DNA of 64,000 nucleotides from assembly GCA_020698575.1 (NCBI GenBank), contig CM036250.1, forward strand, positions 29,029,500-29,093,499, in the 5' to 3' direction. This DNA comes from Bostrychus sinensis (taxonomy: Eukaryota; Chordata; Actinopteri; Gobiiformes; Eleotridae). This document shows, piece by piece, positions 34,235 through 44,841 of the stretch (position 1 is the first letter of the stretch; each line of letters opens with the position of its first letter). A program made the translations under genes and the position numbers. The notes beneath the pieces are model-generated. The model saw only the letters and a list, made by a program, of their open reading frames with translations. It searched no databases and was not told the origin of the DNA.

Positions 34235-36462
34235 CCTTCGGCCGTGTGTCTTGGACACTCAGGTGAAGAGAGGGGCTGAGCTGTCAACCGATCACCACCT
34301 GGTGGTGAGTTGGATCCGCTGGCGGAGGAGGAGGCCGGACAGACTCGGCAGGCCCAAAAGTATTGTGAGGGTCTGTTGGGAACGTCTGGCTGAGCCCTCT
34401 GTCAGAGGGGTCTTCAACTCCCACCTCCGGGAGAGCTTTGACCAGATCCCGGGAGAGGTTGGAGACATGGAGTCTGAGTGGACCATGTTCTCCGCCTCTA
34501 TTGTCGATGCGGCCGTTCGAAGCTGTGGTCGCAAGGTCTCTGGTGCCTGTCGTGGCGGCAACCCCCGAACCCGGTGGTGGACACCGGAAGTAAGGGATGC
34601 CGTCAGGCTGAAGAAGGACTCCTATCGAGCCTGGTTGGCTCGTGGGACTCCTGAGGCAGCCGACAGGTACCGGAGGGCCAAGCGTGCTGCGGCCCGGGCA
34701 GTTGTGGAGGCAAAAACTCAGGTCTGGGAGGAGTTCGGGGAGGCCATGGAGGAGGACTATCGGTTGGCCTCAAAGAAATTCTGGCAAACCGTCCGCCGCC
34801 TCAGGAAGGGGAAGCAGTGCTTCACCAACACTGTTTACAGGGGAGGTGGGGAGCTGTTGACCTCGACTGGGGATGTTGTCGGGCGGTGGAAGGAATACTT
34901 TGAGGATCTCCTCAATCCCACCGACACGTCTTCCGTTGAGGAAGCAGGGGCTGGGGACTCAGAGGTGCACTCATCCATCACTCAAGCTGAAGTCACTGAG
35001 GTGGTTGGAAAGCTCCTCAGTGGCAAGGCACCGGGTGTGGATGAGATCCGCCCTGAGTACCTCAAGTCGCTGGATGTTGTGGGGCTGTCGTGGCTGACAC
35101 GTCTCTGCAACATCGCATGGCGGTTGGGGACAGTACCTCTGGACTGGCAGACCGGGCTGGTGGTCCCTCTTTTCAAGAAGGGGGACCGGAGGGTGTGTTC
35201 CAACTACAGGGGGATCACACTTCTCAGCCTCCCCGGGAAAGTCTATTCCAGGGTACTGGAGAGGAGAATTCGGCCGATTCAGGAGGAACAAAGCGGTTTT
35301 CGTCCTGGCCGTGGAACAGTGAACCAGCTCTATACCCTCTATCGGGTGCTCGAGGGTTTGTAGGAGTTCGCCCAACCAGTCCACATGTGTTTTGTGGATT
35401 TAGAGAAAGCGTTCGACCGTGTCCCTCGTAGTGTCCTGTGGGAAGTGCTCTGGGAGTATGGGGTCCGGGGCCCTTTGCTAAGGGCTGTCCGGTCCCTGTA
35501 TGACCGGAGCAGGAGCTTGGTCCGCATTGCCGGTTGTAAGTCGGACCTGTTCCCAGTGCATGTTGGACTCCGGCAGGGCTGCCCTTTGTCACCGGTTCTG
35601 TTCATAATTTTTATGGACAGAATTTCTAGGCGCAGCCAAGGGCCAGAGGGTGGATTTCATCTCTGCTTTTTGCGGATGATGTTGTTCTGTTGGCTTCCTC
35701 AAGCCAGGACCTTCAGTGTGCACTGGGGCAGTTTGCAGCCGAGTGTGAAGCGGCTGGGATGAGAATCAGCACCTCCAAGTCCGAGGCCATGGTTCTCGAC
35801 CGGAAAAGGGTGGTTTGCCCTCTCCAGGTTGGGGGGGGGGGGGGTTTCTGCCTCAAGTGGAGGAGTTCAAGTATCTTGGGGTCTTGTTCACGAGTGAAGG
35901 AAGGATGGAGCGTGAGGTCGACAGACGGATCGGTGCAGCGGCTGCAGTAATGCGGTCGTTGTATCGGTCTGTTGTGGTGAAGAAGGAGCTGAGCCAAAAG
36001 GCGAAGCTCTCGATTTACCGGTCGATCTACGTTCCTACTCTCACCTATGGTCATGAGCTTTGGGTCATGACCGAAAGGACAAGATCCCGGATACAAGCGG
36101 CCGAAATGAGTTTCCTCCGCAGGGTGGCTGGGCGCACCCTTAGAGATAGGGTGAGGAGCTCTGTCACCCGGGAGGAGCTCGGAGTAGAGCCGCTGCTCCT
36201 CCACATTGAGAGGAGTCAGTTGAGGTGGCTCGGGCATCTGTTCCGGATGCCTCCTGGACGCCTCCCTGGGGAGGTGTTCCGGGCATGTCCCACTGGGAGG
36301 AGGCCCCGGGGAAGACCTAGGACACGCTGGAGGGACTATGTCTCTCGGCTGGCCTGGGAACGCCTTGGGGTCCCCCCGGTAGAGCTGGAGGAAGTGTCTG
36401 AGGAGAGGGAAGTCTGGGCATCTTTGCTTAGACTGCTGCCTCCGCGACCCGGCCCTGGATAA
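34206..36462 (+). pseudogene. Rex3 reverse transcriptase pseudogene, copy 3
   Basis: Starts as in the other copies and reads to a TAG at about 35361-35363 (TTTGTAGGAG in place of TTTGTGGGAG), giving 385 codons without RT motifs A to C. Further lesions relative to copy 1 are a 15-base in-frame deletion near 35279, a 19-base deletion after 35652 just before the FADD motif, and a G tract grown from seven to fourteen with loss of an A (35831-35844). Open pieces remain at 35385-35762 (motifs A and B) and 35815-36462 (C-terminus). No functional RT is possible. Confidence 0.93.
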
Positions 36463-36486
36463 AGCGGAAGAAGATGGATGGATGGA

Positions 36487-37677
36487 TGCTGGAGATTCCA
36501 ATTCATTTTGAAGGATTCATCTCTGGATGAAAACAACACCATATCCTGATTTTATTTGCGTAAAAAATTTTCAATATCTTTTGCATTTAGATCAGTACAT
36601 AAGGTAACATTTACATATTCTACTCATCTAAAAGTGGACAGTAAGAAAAACTGGTTTCCATACTTAGCAGTTTTTTTCTAAATTAGCTATTTGCATAGGT
36701 ATAGCAATAGTTATATTTATTTTAATGCATTTATTTATCCCATAATGTGTAGATTTTTACAATAACTATACCTTGGCAAGGTAACATGGCAAGTTACAAA
36801 CCAGTTTTCTGTCTTGGTTACTTTGTATCTTACTTATTTGCATTATTATTTGAAAGTTCTTTAAGTTAAGTTTAAGTTCGGTCACATAAAAATATAATAG
36901 TTCTACTAATACACTTTGTAATACATATACAGATACAGTACACATATACAAAGAGAAAAACAATAACTTTACAACCGAAAAGGTGTAGGCTGAAGCCACA
37001 GCTTATTACGCCTACCCTATTTACTTTACTACATCTACCATGTGATATCTAGACATTTTTTTTTTTTTTTAAGAAAAATCTCTTCATTCTTTGACAGATC
37101 AAACATACGAAAAAATAAATATAAAACAAACAACAACAAAGAAAACAAACAACAAAACTCAAATTTTATTTTTATATTTGTTTATAATGAATTTTTTGAA
37201 TAGTTTTTTAAAGTAAATTAGTGAATTGCTCCTCTTAAGTTCATCTGTAATCCCAGAATTCCACAGATTTACCCCTTTAACAGAAATGCAGTTTTTCTTT
37301 ACAGATGTTTTCATTTAGATTATCAAGTAGAATTAATATTTATATTTTCATTTGCAATTTGCATTATTCTTCTGTTGATATCAATAGTCCAGTCCGAATC
37401 TCGCGGTCCATGTGCGCGTCGACAGCAAACACACCCCGTCGCACACACACAAACGGAGACAGCTACACAAAGCTCGTGTGCTGTATGTGAGCAGCGGAGA
37501 AGAGACAGTGCAGTGGAGCCAGCGGGGAAGGAAGCAACAGTACTGTATTGTCATGTTAGTAATAAGTGCGTGACGTACTCGTATTGTTCACAAGTCACAA
37601 ACCACGAGGCTGAGTCAACTCGCAAGTCTCTCAAAGTAGGGACTTAAGTACGACTCCAGTCCAAGTCCCCATCTCTG
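36487..37677 (+). repeat. Module A, copy 5
   Basis: Like 3002-4191 and without the TTAA element. The T-tract near 37057 is a little longer. Ends with the hAT-like terminus directly before the longest minisatellite. Confidence 0.87.
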
Positions 37678-40600
37678 AGTAGTAATAATAGTAGCAGCAG
37701 TAGTAGTGGTAGTAGTAACAGTAATAACAGCAGTAGTGGCAGTAGTAACAGTAATAACAGCAGTAGTATTGGTAGTAGTAACAGTAATAACAGCAGTAGT
37801 AGTGGCAGTAGTAACAGTAATAACAGCAGCAGTTGTGGCAGTAGTAACAGTAATAACAGCAGTAGTAGTGGCAGTAGTAACAGTAATAACAGCAGTAGTA
37901 GTGGCAGTAGTAACAGTAATAACAGCAGTAGTAACAGTAATAACAGCAGTAGTAGTGGCAGTAGTAACAGTAATAACAGCAGCAGTAGTGGCAGTAGTAA
38001 CAGTAATAACAGCAGTATTAGTGGCAGTAGTAACAGTAATAACAGCAGCAGTAGTGGCAGTAGTAACAGTAATAACAGCAGTATTAGTGGCAGTAGTAAC
38101 AGTAATAACAGCAGCAGCAGTGGCAGTAGTAACAGTATTAACAGCAGTAGTACTGGCAGTAGTAACAGTAATAACAGCAGCAGTAGTGGCAGTAGTAACA
38201 GTAATAACAGCAGTAGTAGTGGTAGTAGTAACAGTAATAACAGCAGTAGTGGCAGTAGTAACAGTAATAACAGCAGTAGTATTGGTAGTAGTAACAGTAA
38301 TAACAGCAGTAGTATTGGTAGTAGTAACAGTAATAACAGCAGTAGTAGTGGCAGTAGTAACAGTAATAACAGCAGCAGTTGTGGCAGTAGTAACAGTAAT
38401 AACAGCAGTAGTAGTGGCAGTAGTAACAGTAATAACAGCAGTAGTAGTGGCAGTAGTAACAGTAATAACAGCAGTAGTAACAGTAATAACAGCAGTAGTA
38501 GTGGCAGTAGTAACAGTAATAACAGCAGCAGTAGTGGCAGTAGTAACAGTAATAACAGCAGTATTAGTGGCAGTAGTAACAGTAATAACAGCAGCAGTAG
38601 TGGCAGTAGTAACAGTAATAACAGCAGTAGTGGTAGTAGTAACAGTAATAAAAGCAGTAGTAGTGGCAGTAGTAACAGTAATAACAGCAGTATTAGTGGC
38701 AGTAGTAACAGTAATAACAGCAGCAGCAGTGGCAGTAGTAACAGTATTAACAGCAGTAGTACTGGCAGTAGTAACAGTAATAACAGCAGCAGTAGTGGCA
38801 GTAGTAACAGTAATAACAGCAGTAGTAGTGGCAGTAGTAACAGTAATAACAGCAGTAGTAGAAGCAGTAGTAACAGTAATAACAGCAGTAGTAGTGGCAG
38901 TAGTAACAGTAATAACAGCAGCAGTAGTGGCAGTAGTAACAGTAATAACAGCAGTATTAGTGGCAGTAGTAACAGTAATAACAGCAGCAGTAGTGGCAGT
39001 AGTAACAGTAATAACAGCAGTAGTGGTAGTAGTAACAGTAATAAAAGCAGTAGTAGTGGCAGTAGTAACAGTAATAACAGCAGTATTAGTGGCAGTAGTA
39101 ACAGTAATAACAGCAGCAGCAGTGGCAGTAGTAACAGTATTAACAGCAGTAGTACTGGCAGTAGTAACAGTAATAACAGCAGTATTAGTGGCAGTAGTAA
39201 CAGTAATAACAGCAGCAGTAGTGGCAGTAGTAACAGTAATAACAGCAGTAGTGGTAGTAGTAACAGTAATAACAGCAGCAGTAGTGGCAGTAGTAACAGT
39301 AATAACAGCAGTATTAGTGGCAGTAGTAACAGTAATAACAGCAGCAGTAGTGGCAGTAGTAACAGTAATAACAGCAGTAGTGGTAGTAGTAACAGTAATA
39401 AAAGCAGTAGTAGTGGCAGTAGTAACAGTAATAACAGCAGTATTAGTGGCAGTAGTAACAGTAATAACAGCAGCAGTAGTGGCAGTAGTAACAGTAATAA
39501 CAGCAGTAGTATTGGTAGTAGTAACAGTAATAACAGCAGTAGTAGTGGCAGTAGTAACAGTAATAACAGCAGCAGTTGTGGCAGTAGTAACAGTAATAAC
39601 AGCAGTAGTAGTGGCAGTAGTAACAGTAATAACAGCAGCAGTAGTGGCAGTAGTAACAGTAATAACAGCAGCAGTAGTGGCAGTATTAACAGTAATAACA
39701 GCAGCAGATGTGGCAGTAGTCACAGTAATAACAGCAGCAGTAGTGGCAGTAGTAACAGTAATAACAGCAGCAGTAGTGGCAGTAGTAACAGTAATAACAG
39801 CAGCGGTTGTGGCAGTAGTAAAAGTAATAACAGCAGTAGTAGTGTTAGTAGTAAGTGTAATAACAGCAGCAGTAGTGACAGTAGTAACAGTAATAACAGC
39901 AGCGGTTGTGGCAGTAGTAACAGTAATAACAGCAGTAGTAGTGGCAGTAGTAACAGTAATAACAGCAGTAGTAGTGGCAGTAGTAACAGTAATAACAGCA
40001 GTAGTAGTGGCAGTAGTAACAGTAATAACAGCAGTAGTAGTGGCAGTAGTAACAGTAATAACAGCAGTAGTAGTGGCAGTAGTAACAGTAATAACAGCAG
40101 TAGTAGTGGCAGTAGTAACAGTAATAACAGCAGTAGTAGTGGCAGTAGTAACAGTATTAACAGCAGTAGTAGTGGCAGTAGTAACTGTAATAACAGCAGT
40201 AGTAGTGGCAGTAGTAACTGTAATAACAGCAGTAGTAGTGGCAGTAGTAACTGTAATAACAGCAGTAGTAGTGGCAGTAGTAACTGTAATAACAGCAGTA
40301 GTAGTGCCAGTAGTAACAGTAATAACAGCAGCAGTAGTGGCAGTAGTAACAGTAATAACAGCAGCAGTAGTGGCAGTAGTAACAGTAATAACAGCAGCAG
40401 TAGTGGCAGTAGTAACAGTAATAACAGCAGCAGTAGTGGCAGTAGTAACAGTAATAACAGCAGTAGTGGTAGTAGTAACAGTAATAACAGCAGTAGTAGT
40501 GGCAGTAGTAACAGTAATAACAGCAGTAGTAGTGCCAGTAGTAACAGTAATAACAGCAGCAGTAGTGGCAGTAGTAACAGTAATAACAGCAGCAGTAGTG

Positions 40601-40731
40601 GCAGTAGTAACAGTAATAACAGCAGCAGTAGTGGCAGTAGTAACAGTAATAACAGCAGTAGTGGTAGTAGTAACAGTAATAACAGCAGTAGTAGTGGCAG
40701 TAGTAACTGTAATAACAGCAGCAGTAGTGGC
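37678..40731 (+). repeat. RRY minisatellite array 5, left part (about 3.05 kb)
   Basis: 33-bp units with frequent 27- to 30-bp variants. Blocks of several hundred bases recur: the rare AATAAAAG variant appears at about 38647, 39040 and 39397 in a similar variant context, spacing 393 and 357. Interrupted at 40731 by the hAT element; the array resumes at 44842. Five of six frames stay open for most of its length. Confidence 0.95.
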
Positions 40732-40986
40732 CAGGGGCGGACTGGCCATCTGTGCATTCTGGAGGATCACAGAACGGCCGGTCGCTGAGACGGCCGGTGG
40801 GCCGTTTTACATAGACTCCATAAACACATACACAACCAGGCCAGAGAGGGCGCAGCCGCGCTGATGCGCAACAGCAGAGTAGAAGAAGAAAGAACAGCTG
40901 CAGCCACTCAATGCAGTCAGGCACTCGAACAAGCGCACAAGCAGCAGACGACAGGCGGCCGTGAAGACGGCGGTGGCGTTTACGGA

Positions 40987-43900
40987 ATGGATAAAAAACG
41001 GAAGGAGAAGGGCGGAGCAGAGAAAGTCCAAGAAAAGAAGCTCAAGTCGCTGGCATGTGAGGCGTCTAAGTGTAAAAAAATCACACAACTGTTTGACAAC
41101 AGCACTGCTAAAGCCACATCCACCAGGACAGCACAAGATAAGAATGAAGAGGCTGAGTGTGCGTTGGTGGGGGCCGGGCCAAGTCAGCCCAGCACTTCTC
41201 AGGCTCAGGGACAGACAGAACTAGTTGAAGTTTTACCTCAGTTAGAGCCATGTACAGAGCAAGTGGTGAGTATAGCTTACTGTATGAAACACAGGGCTTT
41301 CATAGCTATTTATTCCACTTCCTACACATAGCTCTAAAACATTATCATAACAATAACAATGTGAATAATAAGAATAATATTATATCTAATATGGCTGTGA
41401 AGACTCTCATTCATCCAGGCTGATTCCATTGCAATCATAGGTTTAAAAGCTGTCATCTGGACTTGGTTTTAAAGAGAGCTCTCTTACCAGTCAAATCAAA
41501 TTTCAGAATTGAGAAAGCCTCTTGGATAAAAGGTGAAACGTCTTCAACTTTAAAACCAAGTCCAGATGACAGCTTTTAAACCTACTATTGCAACTATTAA
41601 AACTACTCATATGAATTAAATCCAGGGATGTTCCCAAGCCCTCCAATAATAAGTCATAGTGTAATCCAGGACTAAACTATATCTAAAACATGACACAACC
41701 AGGTCTATAAGACTAAACCCTAACTAAAATAGGTATAAGCTGTCCAAAACTATAGCTAAACCAGGTCTAAACAGGGACAAAACCAGGTCTTAATCAGGTC
41801 TGTGCCAGGATCAAATCAGATTCAAATCCGGGACTAAACCTGTACAAAACCAGGTCTAAACCAGGACCTAATCAGGTCTAAACCCTAGTGATGTCCCTGT
41901 ATGAATCTAAAGGTAACCTTTGATAGGAAAAGGGATGAAGTAGATTACATATTGACCTCTCTGACATTTAATTAACACTACATTTTATATTGTTTACCCA
42001 GGTTGAGAGTAGACCCAACATAGAAGATGTCACAAGTCTGGACTATTTTCAGCGTCCCAAGTCAGATTATTACAGCTTAGAACGTTTTTTTTCTTACCAT
42101 CCTCAGACAAACACAAAATCAGCTTCAGTTAAGAAATTATTCAAACGCAAAGACGGCACAGATAGAAAATGGATAACATACTGTGAAGAGACACATTCAT
42201 TGCATTGTACAGTATGTTTAGCATTTGCCAAGCCAAATGAATACAGTCCCTTTATAAACGGAATGCAGGACTGGAACCACATCAGTCAAAGAGTGGAGGA
42301 ACATGAAAGATGCAACATGCACAGAGTTTGCGCTGAGGCATACTTTTTGAGGGCTTCTAAATCAGATATAAACAGCTTACTACACAGTGCACAAACAATG
42401 GCCCACAGAGATCAAGTGAGGAAGAGACGGCAAGTGCTGGAACGTGTAATAGATGTAGTGAAGTTCATTGGAAAGAGAGGACTTAGCTATAGGGGAAAAA
42501 AATTTGAGGCAGCTTACTGTCTCAATGATGACAGGATTGACCATGGAAACTTTCATGAGCTCCTGATTCTTCTTGGTAAATATGAGATGTGTCTAAAAGA
42601 ACACCTTAATGAATGTGTCATAAAAAGTAAGAGGCGGCAAAAGTCCCAGTCTAAAGGTCGAGGCTCAGTTGTAACACTTTTATCCAAAACAACTGTAAAC
42701 AACATTGTATCTACAGTGCAGAAACTCATTCAGGAGCACATAGCAAAAGAAATGATCCAAAGTGGGATGTTTTCAGTACAAATAGATACAACCCAGGACA
42801 TTACATCTCATGATCAGTGCTCTGTCATTGTGAGATATGTAACAGATACAGTTCATGAAAGGCTACTTTCAGTGGTTAACTGTGAAGCATCCACTGGACA
42901 ATATTTTGTTCAAATGCTATTAGATGTGATGCAGTCCTTTAATCTGGATATCAATATGTGTATTGGAAATGCTACAGATGGTGCATCAAATATGCAAGGC
43001 CAATATCGAGGCTTTTCAGCTTTATTGTCATCCAAAATCCCAAATCATGTGCACGTTTGGTGCTATGCACATGTACTCAACCTAGTTCTGGCTGAGACAA
43101 CTGAAGTGGCCATATCCAGTGGTTCCCTTTTCTCACTTATTAATGATATTGCTGTGTTCATTCGTGAATCTTATCAGAGAATGAATGTGTGGGAACGTCA
43201 AAGCCAGGACACTCGACACAGATGCCTGTCAGCTATAGGAGAGACCAGATGGTGGGCCAAAGATGTGGCCCTGAAGAAGATCTTTGGCTCATTTTGTAAG
43301 CCAGACTTGGCTTTATATGTGGATGTCCTTGCAACACTAAATGTCTTTAAAAGTCAAACTAATCTGAAAACCCAAGTCAGGGTTAAAGCAACAGGATTTC
43401 TAGAGGCATTGTTAAAATATGAAACAGTTTTAACTGCCCAACTTTTTCTGCGTATTTTTGATGTAACAACTCCTTTGTCCAAATATTTGCAGACTACTGC
43501 CCTCGATATCCTGACTGCTCAAAGAATGGTTAAGAGCACTCAAGACACATTAAAGAACATGGCTAGAGATTTTACATCAGTTAAGTCAGCTGCTGATACT
43601 TTTGTTCAATGGGCAAATGAGAAACTGCTGGCAGCAGAGGACTGTGACTTTGAAGTAGAGACATCACTTCCAGAAAAACGAAAAAGGAAGCGAAAAATTA
43701 TGCCTGGTGAAATGGCAAGTAATGAAATAATCACAGACCCAAACAGTGCCTATGAAGTAGAGGTCCATAACCAAGTCATGGATACAATCACAGAGAGCAT
43801 CAACAGACGATTTCTTATTCATGGAAGCCTGTATGCTGACTTGGCTTTCCTGGATCCCAAAAACTTTTGTCAAGTCCTGTCAGATGCCCTGCCGGATTGT

Positions 43901-44473
43901 GCACTTCAGGAACTTAGTCAGTGTTTGCTTAAGTTTGACAGTGAGGCAACTGTTGCCAATTTGCAGTCAGAGTTAAAGTGTCTTGCAGCCCAGTGGCCTC
44001 AGCTGAAACTGTCTGCCCATAAAGAGTATGATGTCAGAATGGTAGAGGAAGATTCTGATGCTGAGGGAGAAGAAACAGATATATTAACTAAACAGTGTAA
44101 ATCCTGTAAAGAATGTGCATTATGTTGCTACCAACTTCTAAAACGCTACAATCTCTTTACAAGCGCCTACCACATCCTTGGCTTAGGGTACAAGTTCCTT
44201 CTTACTCTGCCAGTGACACAAGTTGCCTGTGAGAGAAGTTTTTCTATACTTAAACACATCAAAAGCCGCATAAGAAGCACACAGACCCAAGATCACCTTG
44301 AGGCATTTATGCTTATGACGACAGAAAAAGACATCCTTATGTCCTTGGACAGTGATCTGGTCATTGAAAGAGTAGCTGAAAAAAGTCAGCTTCTCAAGAA
44401 ACTTCTTATTCCTCATTCTCAGCATGAGTTAGTTTACAAGTTTAGGGACTTGAATATGACGTGTGGACCATGA
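40987..44473 (+). CDS. hAT transposase, two exons, ZMYM1-like
   Basis: Predicted exons are 40987-41265 and 42002-44473, joined in phase 0, giving about 916 residues. ATG at 40987 (MDKKRKEK) is chosen because related fish proteins start with a similar basic stretch; an in-frame ATG at 40864 would add 41 residues. Exon 1 is a basic, low-complexity N-terminus. Exon 2 begins with a TTF-type zinc-finger region (HCTVC, then HERCNMH), followed by a DUF4371-like core: QIDTTQD (Asp about 355), ATDGASNMQG (Asp about 419), WCYAHVLNLVL (CxxH about 447-450), ETRWW and a C-terminal hAT dimerisation region with VACERSFS (Glu about 837). The two Asp and the Glu are the presumed catalytic triad. The frame is intact, so the copy may be autonomous. 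No AATAAA signal is visible after the stop. Confidence 0.92.
41439..41583. repeat. MITE-like foldback, perfect 36-bp inverted repeat
   Basis: Arms 41439-41474 and 41548-41583 are perfect complements around a 73-base loop that includes AAGCCTCTTGGATAAAAGG and GAAACGTCTTC. A partial relative without the left arm lies at 51917-52010. Probably a non-autonomous element sitting in the transposon intron. Confidence 0.75.
41636..41890 (+). repeat. Degenerate CAGGTCTAAAC tandem repeat in the intron
   Basis: Irregular repetition of CCAGG(T/A)CTAAAC-type words about every 20-25 bases. Similar words recur at about 63063-63100 in the unique region. Simple low-order repeat with no coding content. Confidence 0.6.
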
Positions 44474-44841
44474 GTGGTTTAGTTCTGGTTTAGAAATAGT
44501 TCAGTCAGATCAGTCAGTTTTTTTAAATGAATCTATGTCTTTATTTTATTTTGTTCTTATTTTTTATTTATTTTTTTTTTTGTACAACCATAAACAATTT
44601 TCTAAAGTCTTGAAATTCTGTGTTTTTTATTTAATACAATCATAAATGACTTTAGAAGATTTTCGATTTTTAGTTTACTATCATAAACAACTTCTAATTG
44701 AAGTTGTGCTTTTTGTTTTATACAATCCGAGACAACTTTGTAAAGTTTTTTTTTTTTGTTTGTTTTTTTCGGGGGGGGGGGGGGGGGGGGGGCTGGGCTG
44801 ACCAGACTCCAGGGCTGTTTTTCAGTCCCAGTCCGCCCCTG

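Larger units (their letters stand above)
33187..36486 (+). mobile_element. Rex3 LINE, copy 3 (degraded)
   Basis: Same insertion as copies 1 and 2, with TGCTGGAGATTCC at 33174-33186 and 36487-36499. The tail has about three GATG units instead of five. It carries a premature stop, two deletions and an expanded G tract in the RT frame, so it is inactive. It keeps STDHHLV, the expected endonuclease residue, where copies 1 and 2 have Asn. Confidence 0.93.
41266..42001 (+). other. Intron of the hAT transposase gene
   Basis: 736 bases. Donor GTG|GTGAGT at 41265/41266; acceptor TTTACCCAG|GTTGAG at 42001/42002. Both flanking exons are in phase 0 and the joined frame continues without a stop. It carries a perfect inverted repeat and a degenerate tandem repeat (next entries). 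Confidence 0.8.
40732..44841 (+). mobile_element. Complete hAT transposon (ZMYM1-like family), 4110 bp
   Basis: Terminal inverted repeats: CAGGGGCGGACTGG at 40732 and its exact complement ending at 44841. Eight-base target duplication GTAGTGGC at 40724-40731 and 44842-44849; removing the element and one duplicate restores a regular minisatellite unit. It contains a two-exon transposase gene with all expected motifs. A 22-G tract lies at 44771-44792 near the right end. Eight-base duplications and CAGGGG ends are hAT hallmarks. The intact gene and perfect duplication suggest a recent insertion. Confidence 0.96.
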
